Below, one piece after another: positions 1-7,715 of a stretch of DNA of 30,031 nucleotides. The stretch is from Lentimicrobiaceae bacterium. Its GTDB lineage: Bacteria; Bacteroidota; Bacteroidia; Bacteroidales; WCHB1-69. The DNA is taken from the NCBI GenBank assembly GCA_009776395.1, contig WRNX01000002.1, forward strand, positions 1 to 30,031. Reading direction: 5' to 3'. The position numbers and the translations under genes are program-made. The notes under the pieces were generated by a model, which was not told the origin of the DNA, did no database searches, and saw only the letters and a program-made list of their open reading frames with translations. The stretch's first letter is position 1. Every line of letters begins with the position of its first letter.

Positions 1-956
1 TAATGCGCCTGTAAGATAAAATAACGGATAGTCATGGGTGAATAGGAACACTGCAACGAAGGATGGTTTCCTGTAAAAAACTCATTAAGTGTAATAAAGT
101 TTTCTAACGATTTACCCATTTTTTGTCCGTCAATAGTAATCATGTTGTTGTGCATCCAATATCTCACCGCTTCTTTTCCATTTATCGCAGTAGCCTGGCA
201 CACTTCCGATTCGTGGTGCGGGAATAACAAATCCATACCTCCGCCGTGAATATCAAATTGTTCTCCCAAATATTTTGCTCCCATTGCGGTACACTCAATA
301 TGCCATCCAGGGAAACCTATACTCCAGGGAGAGCGCCATTTCATAATATGCTCCGGAGCGGCTTTTTTCCAGAGGGCAAAATCGGCAGGGTTTCTCTTTT
401 CCTGTTGTCCGTCTAAGGCACGGGTGTTAGAAATCATCTCTTCCAACACTCTACCAGAGAGTTTACCGTAGCCATAATCTTCATTATATTTCGGCACGTC
501 AAAATAAACAGAACCGTTTGAAATGTAAGCATAGCCTTTTTCAATAATTTTTTCAATGGCTTCAATTTGTTCGATAATATGACCGGATGCGCGTGGCTCA
601 ATAGAAGGACGTAACACATTCAGTTTATCCATAGCCCGATGATAACTGTCAATGTAAAACTGTGCCACTTCCATAGGTTCAAGTTGTTCTACTTGTGCTT
701 TTTTGGCGATCTTATCTTCTCCTTCATCAGCATCGTTTTCTAAATGTCCCACATCGGTGATATTACGCACATATCTCACTTTGTATCCAATATGGGTTAA
801 ATAGCGAAACAAAATGTCGAAAGTAATGGCAGGACGTGCGTGTCCTAAGTGCGGCTCTCCGTAAACGGTAGGTCCGCAAACATACAAGCCTACTCTGTCT
901 GGCACAATAGGTTCAAAAGTTTCTTTTTGTTTGGATAGGGTATTGTAGATTTGCAT
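1..956 (-). CDS. cysS: Cysteinyl-tRNA synthetase, 3' end cut by window edge
   Basis: This is the N-terminal 318 codons of CysRS, the class I enzyme that charges tRNA-Cys in the cytoplasm; the gene runs off the left edge. Translation of the minus strand from the ATG at 956 opens with MQIYNTLSKQ. It shows the YVCGPTVY segment carrying the first zinc cysteine and the HIGH-type motif as HLGHAR. It also shows the WHIECTAMG and FPHHESE segments, which hold the remaining zinc ligands, and the KMSKS loop as KMGKS near the left edge. The C-terminal helical and anticodon-binding part is missing only because of the window. The gene is divergent from the lipoprotein gene at 1131. A -7 element lies at 1025-1032, and the leader contains a heptanucleotide array. 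The identification is very secure. Confidence 0.96.
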   Translation of the reverse strand, partial: MQIYNTLSKQKETFEPIVPDRVGLYVCGPTVYGEPHLGHARPAITFDILFRYLTHIGYKVRYVRNITDVGHLENDADEGEDKIAKKAQVEQLEPMEVAQFYIDSYHRAMDKLNVLRPSIEPRASGHIIEQIEAIEKIIEKGYAYISNGSVYFDVPKYNEDYGYGKLSGRVLEEMISNTRALDGQQEKRNPADFALWKKAAPEHIMKWRSPWSIGFPGWHIECTAMGAKYLGEQFDIHGGGMDLLFPHHESEVCQATAINGKEAVRYWMHNNMITIDGQKMGKSLENFITLNEFFTGNHPSLQCSYSPMTIRYFILQAH

Positions 957-960
957 AATA

Positions 961-1013
961 GTGGTTAATGATTAGTGATTCATCCGTAATTTGTAATTTT
1001 TAATCTGTAATTA
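961..1013. repeat. Two adjoining degenerate heptanucleotide arrays in cysS leader
   Basis: Positions 961-981 read as three 7-bp words (GTGGTTA, ATGATTA, GTGATTC). Positions 986-1013 read as four (GTAATTT twice, TTAATCT, GTAATTA). The block begins 4 bp upstream of the cysS start codon and lies inside its predicted 5' untranslated region. Related words recur at 16284, 17623 and 22746. The 7-bp phase is read directly; any function is unknown. Confidence 0.7.
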
Positions 1014-1024
1014 AAATTATGTAG

Positions 1025-1032
1025 CAAAAATA
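1025..1032 (-). promoter_or_regulatory. Bacteroidetes -7 element for cysS
   Basis: The minus strand reads TATTTTTG, an exact match to TAnnTTTG, followed by C. It lies about 70 bp upstream of the cysS start. No clear -33 TTTG is seen at the matching distance. Confidence 0.55.
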
Positions 1033-1059
1033 TATAAAAAAATTAACCAGAAATTTTTA

Positions 1060-1094
1060 TTTGTTACTATTGTATTTTTTTTTTTATATTTTTG
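1060..1094 (+). promoter_or_regulatory. Bacteroidetes promoter for the 1131 lipoprotein
   Basis: TTTG at 1060-1063 serves as the -33 element and TATTTTTG at 1087-1094 as the -7 element, separated by 23 bp. The -7 match to TAnnTTTG is exact and is followed by CC, as at other promoters in this window. The start codon at 1131 is 36 bp downstream. Confidence 0.6.
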
Positions 1095-1130
1095 CCACAT
1101 AATTTCATTATTAACTTAAATTTTAAAAAC

Positions 1131-1679
1131 ATGAAAAAATTAATTTTAATCTCAATGGCTATTATGATAGCCTTTGCATTCACTTCATGCGGTGATAAAG
1201 AACTCACAAAAGAAGAAATGCTAACACAAAAAAAAGGGTGGATTCTTAACCAAGCAACATGTTCTCCCGACTATCAGCTGAACAACGATGAATGGTGTGA
1301 TACAGATCTTTTGAATGGAGGATTCTTTTTTGATTGCGAAAAAGACGACATCTTCTATTTTAAAGATGACAAATCTTTTGTTATGTCCTATGAAAAAGAA
1401 AAATGTGATTGGAATGAAGCAGGAAAAGAAGAAAATATGGGAAGATGGGAATTCCAAGAAAATGAAACTTGGGTTCAATTCTATATGGGTGCTTACTATG
1501 ATGATGAAAACAATGAGTACTTTAAACTCAGAGGTATTATTAAAGAATTGGATAAAGAAACTTTGAGATTAGAAGTACCAATTAATGAAGATTATCCTGT
1601 TGCCAAATCTAGAATGTTGCGTGGTGAAGTTCACCCCTATAAAGGCACATTTTATTTAATTTTCAAAGTAGCAAAATAA
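1131..1679 (+). CDS. Lipoprotein, lipocalin-like, 182 aa
   Basis: This is a small predicted lipoprotein of unknown role. The start chosen is the ATG at 1131, because it opens a proper signal peptide (MKKLILISMAIMIAF). The frame is open further upstream to a TTG at 1092, but that lies within the promoter. The lipobox ends FTSC, so Cys20 would be lipidated. The mature part is acidic and rich in Trp and aromatic residues (WILNQA, GRWEFQENETW, VQFYMG), with alternating strand-like stretches. That pattern resembles the small lipocalin-like barrel domains common in Bacteroidetes, which is inference from pattern only. The next gene, at 1712, also encodes a lipoprotein and lies 32 bp downstream, so the two are probably cotranscribed up to the terminator at 2011. 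Confidence 0.75.
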   Translation: MKKLILISMAIMIAFAFTSCGDKELTKEEMLTQKKGWILNQATCSPDYQLNNDEWCDTDLLNGGFFFDCEKDDIFYFKDDKSFVMSYEKEKCDWNEAGKEENMGRWEFQENETWVQFYMGAYYDDENNEYFKLRGIIKELDKETLRLEVPINEDYPVAKSRMLRGEVHPYKGTFYLIFKVAK

Positions 1680-1711
1680 TTTAACCAACAAAATCATTAA
1701 AATCTACGAAT

Positions 1712-2002
1712 ATGAAAAAATTATTTTTAATTCTCGCAGCCGCAACTCTTTTTATTGCTTGCGGAAACAGATCTACTCCCGTTGAAACAGTAACCGATGA
1801 AGTTGCTGTGGAAGAAACAACCATTGACGAACCTGTTGCTGATGCACCGGTTGCAGTTACTACCCCAAAACCGACAACTCCGAAACCGACAGTGAAAGAG
1901 GAACCAAAAGTTGAAGAACCTGTTAAAGAAGAACCTGTTAAAGAAGAACCTGTTAAGGAAGAACCTAAAAAGCCTGAAAATAAAGTAAAAGGTGGTAGGT
2001 AA
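1712..2002 (+). CDS. Small Pro/Glu/Lys-rich repeat lipoprotein, 96 aa
   Basis: The start (MKKLFLILAAATLFIAC) gives a standard lipoprotein signal with Cys17 as the lipidated residue. The rest has no globular look. It is a Thr/Pro/Val/Glu-rich tail with TPKP repeats and then four KEEPV-type pentapeptide repeats, ending in basic residues (NKVKGGR). Such extended, charged, proline-rich tails act as periplasmic spacers or peptidoglycan-contacting stalks in other lipoproteins, but no function can be assigned here. The gene is last in its transcription unit and is followed 8 bp later by a strong hairpin terminator. The repeats are encoded by near-identical 15-bp units, so copy number could vary between strains. 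Confidence 0.75.
   Translation: MKKLFLILAAATLFIACGNRSTPVETVTDEVAVEETTIDEPVADAPVAVTTPKPTTPKPTVKEEPKVEEPVKEEPVKEEPVKEEPKKPENKVKGGR
1913..1972 (+). repeat. 15-bp in-frame tandem repeat, about 4 units
   Basis: The unit GAAGAACCTGTTAAA starts at 1913, 1928 and 1943 (last base changed in the third), with a fourth diverged unit at 1958. Each unit encodes five residues of the KEEPV repeat. The near identity at DNA level points to recent slippage or duplication. Confidence 0.85.
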
Positions 2003-2010
2003 AATTTGAA

Positions 2011-2036
2011 AAAAGCCCGCTTTTGCGGGCTTTTTT
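2011..2036. terminator. Bidirectional rho-independent terminator
   Basis: A perfect stem AAAAGCCCGC / GCGGGCTTTT with a TTTT loop is flanked by A and T runs. It sits between the stop of the 1712 gene and the stop of the convergent M23 peptidase gene, and can serve both strands. Confidence 0.9.
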
Positions 2037-2988
2037 ATTTTACTCTCAACCGTTGCCCCTCGCGCAAAAAATCGCTTTTCATTTTATTCAGTTTCATAAT
2101 AGTGCTTACCGTTGTCCTGTATTTTTTCGCCAATGCGCCCAATGTGTCCCCCCTTTTTACCGTAATATAAACCGGCGATGGATCTAAAGGTTGTCCATTT
2201 TGAACCGCAGAATTGGCTGCAATGGGATCCGTGTTTGTTTTAATTACCTTTCCTCCAATATAAAGCGTATCACACGAAAGTTTGTAGTTGGTAAAATCAA
2301 TAATTCTTGCGGGGTTAAAGTGTTGTCCCAGATAGCGTGTTTCAAAATGTAAATGGTTTCCCCTTGAGCGCCCTGTGTTTCCACCTAATCCAATGGTATC
2401 GCCCGCTTTAACTGTTTGTCCGGGATTTACCAAACGCCTAACTAAATGCGCATAATAGGTTTCCAACCGATTTTCATGCCGAACCACTACCAAATTTCCA
2501 TAACCACCATTATTATAAGTAGATATACGCACAATTCCGTCAAAGGCAGCCACCACGGGAGTTCCTTCTGGAAAGGGAATATCAATGCCCCAGTGGTATC
2601 TATTTCTTCGTCTTTTTACTCCATAAAATGAAGTGGCTTTATAATTAGCGGGATGCACATAATTTTTCAAAACAATAGTATCCGGATGAACAGTACGATC
2701 GTGAACATAATGAAGTTTTAAAATATCAAAATTTGAATATACGCCATATCCGGGCATCCAATTAAAATAGATAAACATCATGGATTGGTCTGCGCCGTGG
2801 TCATCTTCAAATTCATCCACCTCTTCTTCATCACTATCTTCAAAAGAAGTTTCTGCAAAAGAAAGCGTATCGCTTTCACTGAAATGGAGTTGATTGGTTT
2901 TGCTTTGATCTACTTGTGCTATACTTAATAAGGGAAACACCAATAAGAGACAAAACAAGTATGATAATTTCACATTTTCTATAAACAT
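2035..2988 (-). CDS. M23 family metallopeptidase with C-terminal LysM domain
   Basis: This is a predicted periplasmic peptidoglycan endopeptidase or LytM-type amidase activator. A signal peptide covers roughly residues 1-25. An acidic linker (about 47-64) and a Bacteroidetes-type middle region follow. The M23 domain then holds the zinc-ligand motif YHWGIDI (H132, D136) and NHLHFE (H212, H214), with the conserved YYAHL (H181). Because these residues are intact, catalytic activity is expected, unlike degenerate EnvC/NlpD-like activators. A single LysM domain (about 273-317; VKRGDTLGALAKKY, GQRLRVK) would bind glycan. The gene stands alone, reading towards the shared terminator at 2011, with its own -7 element at 3030-3037. 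The family is secure; the exact bond cleaved is not known. Confidence 0.92.
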   Translation of the reverse strand: MFIENVKLSYLFCLLLVFPLLSIAQVDQSKTNQLHFSESDTLSFAETSFEDSDEEEVDEFEDDHGADQSMMFIYFNWMPGYGVYSNFDILKLHYVHDRTVHPDTIVLKNYVHPANYKATSFYGVKRRRNRYHWGIDIPFPEGTPVVAAFDGIVRISTYNNGGYGNLVVVRHENRLETYYAHLVRRLVNPGQTVKAGDTIGLGGNTGRSRGNHLHFETRYLGQHFNPARIIDFTNYKLSCDTLYIGGKVIKTNTDPIAANSAVQNGQPLDPSPVYITVKRGDTLGALAKKYRTTVSTIMKLNKMKSDFLREGQRLRVK

Positions 2989-3029
2989 TTTCTATTGGAT
3001 TAGTTAGTTTTTTTCTGATTTCTGTTCGG

Positions 3030-3037
3030 CAAAAATA
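3030..3037 (-). promoter_or_regulatory. -7 element for the M23 peptidase gene
   Basis: The minus strand reads TATTTTTG followed by CC, an exact TAnnTTTG match 41 bp upstream of the start at 2988. Confidence 0.55.
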
Positions 3038-3110
3038 AATTTTTTTCTAAAAAATATTTTTTTTTTTTTTAGTTTCAAAGAACCATATTAATATGTATTA
3101 ATTATTTTTC

Positions 3111-3118
3111 TATTTTTG
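3111..3118 (+). promoter_or_regulatory. -7 element for the 3168 envelope gene run
   Basis: TATTTTTG followed by C is an exact TAnnTTTG match, 49 bp before the ATG at 3168. With the minus-strand element at 3030 it forms a divergent promoter pair about 75 bp apart. Confidence 0.55.
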
Positions 3119-3167
3119 CTTCCTTTAAAAAAAGGAATAAGTATTCAATAAAAAATAAATCAATAAT

Positions 3168-3845
3168 ATGAAAGTTAAAACTTTATTCAACATTTTGCTC
3201 ATTGTTGTTGCGCTATTTTTGGCGCTTCTTGCCACACGTAGTATTTTGCGTCCTGAAAAATACAAATCTTCTTATAATCAACGCGCAGAAGAAATAAAAG
3301 CGCGATTGATTACCATTCGCGCCGTTCAAACCGTATATCGTAATGAGTTTAAAAAATATGCCGGCGATATAGATACCTTAGTAGATTTCGTAAATCATGG
3401 AACGGTACAAATTATCCAAACTTCAGGAGAAATCCCCGAAGATATGTCAGAAGAGGCTGCTTATAAAGCGGGTTTAATTAAAAAAGTGGTGGTCTCTATC
3501 CCCGCGAAAGATAAAATTGTAGAGTCAGATCCTAATGTTACATTAGAGAGTTTGAAGAATTTTGAATTCATTCCTTATTGTGATGGCAAAAAATTTGAAA
3601 TTCAGTTAGGAACCATATCCAGCAAAACTTACGAAATTCCGGTTTATCGGATTGACGTTCCCATAGATGATATTCTATCCAATTTAGAAAAAACCATCTC
3701 TCCCAAAGATGCCAATCTGTTTAGTAAAATATCAAACAGGTTGTTTTATAGTGGATTAGCAGAAGAAACGTCATACCAATCACAATATAAACCGATGTGG
3801 TTAGGATCGCTTAACGATTCAGGTACTTCAGGTAGTTGGGAATAA
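3168..3845 (+). CDS. Conserved single-span envelope protein, pilin-like N-terminus
   Basis: The 225-aa protein has one hydrophobic segment near the N-terminus (about residues 7-24, LFNILLIVVALFLALLATR). A charged amphipathic helix follows (AEEIKARLITIRAVQTVYRNEF), then KKYAGDIDTLVDFV and a mixed alpha/beta part ending in SGSWE. This order (N-terminal helix continuing out of the membrane, then a 'YRNEFKKY...L..FV' segment) resembles pseudopilins and a conserved Bacteroidetes hypothetical family I recall with the same ending. The assignment to that family is from memory, and pilin function is inference. There is no prepilin-peptidase site of the usual GFTLIE type. It is followed 12 bp later by a DUF3822-like gene, which is probably cotranscribed. 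Confidence 0.65.
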   Translation: MKVKTLFNILLIVVALFLALLATRSILRPEKYKSSYNQRAEEIKARLITIRAVQTVYRNEFKKYAGDIDTLVDFVNHGTVQIIQTSGEIPEDMSEEAAYKAGLIKKVVVSIPAKDKIVESDPNVTLESLKNFEFIPYCDGKKFEIQLGTISSKTYEIPVYRIDVPIDDILSNLEKTISPKDANLFSKISNRLFYSGLAEETSYQSQYKPMWLGSLNDSGTSGSWE

Positions 3846-3857
3846 ATTTTTATATTC

Positions 3858-4337
3858 ATGCCAACCATAATCACCGATACTCCCGCTTACTTAGTTCCAA
3901 AAGAATTATGTAACGAAGAAAAAATTCAAGAGTATTGGAATATTATGCACGATAATCTACAACAAGAAAAAATCTGTAAAGATGAGTTAGACAATTTTTT
4001 TTTAATCTATCCTAAACAAAAAGAGGAAGATACTATTCATGAAATTACTGTTATGCATAATTATTTAAAAGAAAACTATTTAGCCATAACAGATGCTATT
4101 TGTATAAATGTTTATAATACGAATTGTTATTTATGGGCGCTGAAAGATAGAGATATCGCTTATACCGGATCTTTTCAATACTCTGAAAAAGAAGATATTC
4201 TGTATCATCTTGCCAATATCTCTCACCATTTTTTTGAAAACATTTCTCCAATCAGTTTCTTTTATCAACAATTATCTTCTGATCTATTGCGTTTTCTATC
4301 AAAATACTATGAAATAAAAAAGTTACAAATATTATGA
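3858..4337 (+). CDS. DUF3822-like protein, 159 aa (short)
   Basis: A soluble protein with no signal peptide or membrane segment. The segment DRDIAYTGSFQYSEKEDILYHL resembles the 'F.Y.T.EDFLYY' region of DUF3822, a Bacteroidetes family usually about 250-270 residues long. If that is right, this protein ends soon after the motif and lacks the C-terminal half. The assignment is tentative. The stop codon overlaps the next start (ATGA at 4334-4337), which implies translational coupling with the outer-membrane protein gene. The gene lies just after the pilin-like gene at 3168, an association I would expect for this family. No frameshift is evident: the region downstream in all frames belongs to the next gene, which begins with its own signal peptide. 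Confidence 0.55.
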   Translation: MPTIITDTPAYLVPKELCNEEKIQEYWNIMHDNLQQEKICKDELDNFFLIYPKQKEEDTIHEITVMHNYLKENYLAITDAICINVYNTNCYLWALKDRDIAYTGSFQYSEKEDILYHLANISHHFFENISPISFFYQQLSSDLLRFLSKYYEIKKLQIL

Positions 4338-5167
4338 ATAGAAATATTATCCTGTTTTTTTTTATTTTTATTGCCATAACAACCAAAAGTTACACTCAGG
4401 AATTTTACAGAAAAGATAATAACTATGTGGATTCTGCAACATTTATGATTTGGGGCAGCCCTAATTTTTCTACGCAACTTCCTTTTGGACAAGGATATTT
4501 ATCTTCAACATTTAATTTTAATTATAATGTTGGACTTGATTTTACCTTTAAAACTAAATCAAACTGGACTTTTGATTTCGCATTTAACTATATGTTTGGG
4601 AGTAAATTGAGAGAAAGCCCTGATAAGTATCTAGGAGATATGTGGTTTCAAATTCTAAGAGACAACAATAAAGATACAATTCCCGTAGTATTTAATGGTG
4701 CAGGTAATAATGGAACTAAACTTGCCTACGAGGGAAGATATTGGTACTTTGGCGTTTCAGCAGGCAAAATAATTCCTTTAGACCGCTGGAAAAACTCAGG
4801 ACTGTGGCTCAAATTTGGTGTGGGATATTTTGGACATAAAATTCATTTCACAGACCCAAATAATTATTATCCACAAATTGACCAAAAAACATACCGTTTA
4901 GGATACGACCAACGCTCCTCTGCCATTGCGCTGAACCAGTTTTTTGGCTATCTGTTTATGCACAAAAAAAGAGTACTCAGTTTCTACGCAGGTATTGAAG
5001 TATGGGAAATTTTCTCTAAACCTGATAGAGGTTACATCTTCGTTGGCAATCTTCAAGGACCTACCAGCAATTTAAAAAGAAAATTTAGCGGACTGTTAGG
5101 AATAAAAGTAGGTTGGATTTTACCTTTTTATGAAACAAATCGTGTAACCACCTATTACACTTTTTAA
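4334..5167 (+). CDS. Predicted outer-membrane beta-barrel protein, 277 aa
   Basis: The N-terminal signal peptide (MNRNIILFFFIFIAITT, cleavage near SYTQ) is followed by repeated amphipathic, aromatic-flanked strand-like segments (FNYNVGLDFTF, WTFDFAFNYMFG, YWYFGVSAGKIIP, LWLKFGVGYFG, VLSFYAGIEVWEIF, LLGIKVGWILPFY). The protein ends in Phe, as barrels recognised by the BAM machinery usually do. No family with a known substrate is recognised. The start overlaps the preceding stop, and the waaA start follows 4 bp after its stop, so it lies inside an envelope and LPS-related transcription unit. Confidence 0.7.
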   Translation: MNRNIILFFFIFIAITTKSYTQEFYRKDNNYVDSATFMIWGSPNFSTQLPFGQGYLSSTFNFNYNVGLDFTFKTKSNWTFDFAFNYMFGSKLRESPDKYLGDMWFQILRDNNKDTIPVVFNGAGNNGTKLAYEGRYWYFGVSAGKIIPLDRWKNSGLWLKFGVGYFGHKIHFTDPNNYYPQIDQKTYRLGYDQRSSAIALNQFFGYLFMHKKRVLSFYAGIEVWEIFSKPDRGYIFVGNLQGPTSNLKRKFSGLLGIKVGWILPFYETNRVTTYYTF

Positions 5168-5171
5168 AAAT

Positions 5172-6401
5172 ATGCGATTTCTATACACGCTTTGTATTCA
5201 ATCTTTTGCATGCGTAATTAAATTCGCTTCCCCCTTTTATAGAAAAGCAAAGTTATGGAATGCCGGAAAAAAAGATATCTTCTATCTACTTGAAAATAAA
5301 TGCTATGGAAAAGAAAATATAGTTTGGTTTCACTGCGCCTCGCTGGGTGAATTTGAACAGGGAAAACCTTTGATGGAAAAATTGAAACAGGAAGAAAAAA
5401 ATGTTTCACTTTTACTTTCTTTTTTTTCGCCCTCCGGTTTTGAAGTTAAAAAAAATGACCCTATTGCTGATATTATAACCTATTTGCCTGCTGATACTCC
5501 AAAAAATGCAAAAAAATTCATCCAAATTGTAAAACCTCAAAAAGTTTTCTTTATAAAATATGAATATTGGTATAATTATATGTACGAACTCTCAAAATCA
5601 AATATTCCATTTTATTATGTTTCTGCAATTTTTAGAACTCATCAATACTTTTTTAAGAGTTATGGAAAGTGGTTTTTGCAACATTTGAAAAAGTGTACTC
5701 ATTTTTTTGTACAAAATGAAGAATCAAAAACAATCCTGTTTCAGCATGGCTTATCAAAAGTAACCGTTACCGGCGATACGCGCTTTGATAGCGTGTATGC
5801 CACTGCCCACCAATCCTTTTCATTAGATTTTATTACTTCTTATAAAAGCGATAAAAAATTAATTGTGGCAGGAAGTACTTGGCTACCCGATGAAAAATTA
5901 CTATCCGAATTGTTTCCTAACATTAACACCGATTATAAACTTATTATAGCGCCACATTTAGTAGAAAAAAATCATATTGAAAAAATTATCAAACTATTTT
6001 CTTCATTTTCAGTAGTTTGTTTTTCTGAAAAAAACAATAAAAATCTTGCAAATGCTGAAGTACTGATTATTGATACTATCGGATTATTAAGAAAAATTTA
6101 TAAATATGCTGATGTTTCCTATATCGGAGGAGCATTTAAAACAGGATTACACAACATTTTGGAAGCTGCCGTTTTTGAAAAGCCAATCTTTTTTGGTACT
6201 CATTATCAAAAATTTAAAGAAGCAATAGAGTTGATTGAACGAGGCGGTGCATTTTCAATAATAAAAGCGAATGATATGGCGCAAAAATTATTTGAATTTT
6301 CAAAAAATCAAATACTCTATAAAAATGTTTGTGATATTTGCAAAAAATACGTCGCAGATAATCTTGGCGCCACGGAGAAAATTTGGGATAGTCTATTATG
6401 A
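5172..6401 (+). CDS. waaA: 3-deoxy-D-manno-octulosonic acid (Kdo) transferase
   Basis: Transfers Kdo from CMP-Kdo to lipid A precursor at the inner face of the inner membrane, an early LPS-core step. The sequence shows an N-terminal hydrophobic anchor (about 1-22) and the family signature WFHCASLGEFEQG. In that signature E60 aligns with the catalytic base of GT30 enzymes. FFIKYEYWYN and TGDTRFD are also present. The C-terminal nucleotide-binding stretch YIGGAFKTGLHNILEA is followed by KPIFFGTHY. At 409 aa the length is normal for the family. Its presence means the organism makes lipid A with Kdo. It follows the barrel gene by 4 bp. The alternative symbol is kdtA. Confidence 0.95.
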   Translation: MRFLYTLCIQSFACVIKFASPFYRKAKLWNAGKKDIFYLLENKCYGKENIVWFHCASLGEFEQGKPLMEKLKQEEKNVSLLLSFFSPSGFEVKKNDPIADIITYLPADTPKNAKKFIQIVKPQKVFFIKYEYWYNYMYELSKSNIPFYYVSAIFRTHQYFFKSYGKWFLQHLKKCTHFFVQNEESKTILFQHGLSKVTVTGDTRFDSVYATAHQSFSLDFITSYKSDKKLIVAGSTWLPDEKLLSELFPNINTDYKLIIAPHLVEKNHIEKIIKLFSSFSVVCFSEKNNKNLANAEVLIIDTIGLLRKIYKYADVSYIGGAFKTGLHNILEAAVFEKPIFFGTHYQKFKEAIELIERGGAFSIIKANDMAQKLFEFSKNQILYKNVCDICKKYVADNLGATEKIWDSLL

Positions 6402-6475
6402 GTTTGCAAATGATTTTTTTTAGATACTTTATTTTTTGTTTTTCCTTTGAAGTATTTTGAAAAAACATATTGATT

Positions 6476-6483
6476 TATCTTTG
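6476..6483 (+). promoter_or_regulatory. -7 element for the 6530 membrane protein gene
   Basis: TATCTTTG is an exact TAnnTTTG match, 46 bp before the GTG start. TTTG occurs at 6456 (16 bp gap) and 6446 (26 bp gap); neither matches the 22-23 bp gap seen elsewhere in this window. Confidence 0.45.
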
Positions 6484-6529
6484 TATGATTTTAAAAATTT
6501 CATGTTTATTTGCCACTCAATAAATTATC

Positions 6530-7585
6530 GTGCAATTCTCAAATCCAAACATTAACTCTGTTTTTAGCCTCAAACGCATCTTAATCCCAATAGCAATAGG
6601 AATAGCATTCTCTGCCTACTCTTTATATGCTTCAAAATTTGATTTATCTGTGTTAAAAGGGATCGAAATCAGTTTTAAGTATATTCTATTAGCGCTTTTT
6701 TGTATGGTGTTGAGAGATTTAATGTATATAGTGCGAATAAGAATATTAACTGAAAAACAATTAAGTTGGTTAGATAGTTGGCACGTAGTAATGCTTTGGG
6801 AATTTGCTTCTTCGGTAACTCCATCTATGGTGGGCGGATCGGCGTTTGCCATCTATTTTGTGTATCAAGAAAAAATAACATTAGGCAAAAGTACGGCTAT
6901 AGTACTCACAACAGCAATGTTAGACGAAATATTTTATATTCTCACAGTTGCCTTGCTTCTTTTAATATTAGGAATCAACATTGTACAATTCGGTGAGTAT
7001 TTACCTTTCAATCCCATGATACTATTTTTTGTTGGCTATGCAGTCATAATTACAATGACTACAGGTATCACCTTAGGTATTTTTGTTGCGCCAAAAGGAA
7101 TAAAAAAACTATTAGTAAAACTTTTTTCTTTTTCATTTTTAAAAAGATGGCAACCCAACATGGAAAAAACAGGCGATGAACTTATTACAGCTTCCATAGA
7201 ATTGAAAGGAAAATCCTTTTTTTATTGGACAAAAGCATTCATCGCCACCGCTTTCTCATGGACAGCACGTTTCATGGTACTCAATTTCTTAATATTAGCG
7301 CTCAACCCTGAATTAGGCTTTAGTATCATGCAACAGTTGCTTATTTTTGCCAAACAGTTGGTCATGTGGGTAATATTGTTAATTAGCCCTACGCCCGGAG
7401 CCAGCGGAATTGCCGAAGTGAGTTTTTCCGCTTTTTTCAGAAACGATTTTCCCGAACACTCCCATGCTGCTATAGCAGTACTGTGGCGCGCCATTTCTTA
7501 CTATCCTTATTTAGCATTAGGACTGATTATATTACCAATTTGGTTACAGAAAGTACAAAAACGACAAAAAAATATTATAAATTGA
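6530..7585 (+). CDS. Lysylphosphatidylglycerol synthase TM-region/YbhN family protein
   Basis: A polytopic inner-membrane protein of 351 aa with about seven or eight hydrophobic segments. It resembles the membrane half of lysylphosphatidylglycerol synthase/flippase (UPF0104, YbhN-like). Supporting segments are LRDLMYIVRIRIL, WEFASSVTPSMVGGSAFA and the late WVILLISPTPGASGIAE, which carries the typical PTPGxxG loop. The catalytic aminoacyl-transfer domain of MprF is absent, so this is not a lysyl-PG synthase. A role in lipid transport or in supporting glycan export is inference. The start is GTG at 6530: an in-frame TAA lies at 6521-6523 and the next in-frame ATG would remove the first membrane helix. 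It has its own -7 element at 6476. Confidence 0.82.
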   Translation: MQFSNPNINSVFSLKRILIPIAIGIAFSAYSLYASKFDLSVLKGIEISFKYILLALFCMVLRDLMYIVRIRILTEKQLSWLDSWHVVMLWEFASSVTPSMVGGSAFAIYFVYQEKITLGKSTAIVLTTAMLDEIFYILTVALLLLILGINIVQFGEYLPFNPMILFFVGYAVIITMTTGITLGIFVAPKGIKKLLVKLFSFSFLKRWQPNMEKTGDELITASIELKGKSFFYWTKAFIATAFSWTARFMVLNFLILALNPELGFSIMQQLLIFAKQLVMWVILLISPTPGASGIAEVSFSAFFRNDFPEHSHAAIAVLWRAISYYPYLALGLIILPIWLQKVQKRQKNIIN

Positions 7586-7633
7586 ACAATTTTTTTCTTA
7601 GTAAATAAACAATACATATCCCAAACTTTTATA

Positions 7634-7641
7634 TAATTTCG
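7634..7641 (+). promoter_or_regulatory. Probable -7 element of the hydrogenase operon
   Basis: TAATTTCG followed by C differs from TAnnTTTG at one position (C for T). It lies 75 bp before hndB in the only spacer available to the operon. The same C variant is seen at 12686-12693. Confidence 0.4.
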
Positions 7642-7715
7642 CACCCGTTAGAAAAAAATGTTTTTTTAGTCAAATTATTATCATAAATATATATTAATCA
7701 ATATTATAAATTAAA

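Noticed and set aside
961..1013. CRISPR-like repetitive block
   Set aside because: Units are contiguous 7-bp words with no spacers, and no cas gene lies in the window.
6530..7585. MprF-type lysylphosphatidylglycerol synthase
   Set aside because: Only the membrane region is present; the C-terminal aminoacyl-transferase domain is absent at 351 aa.
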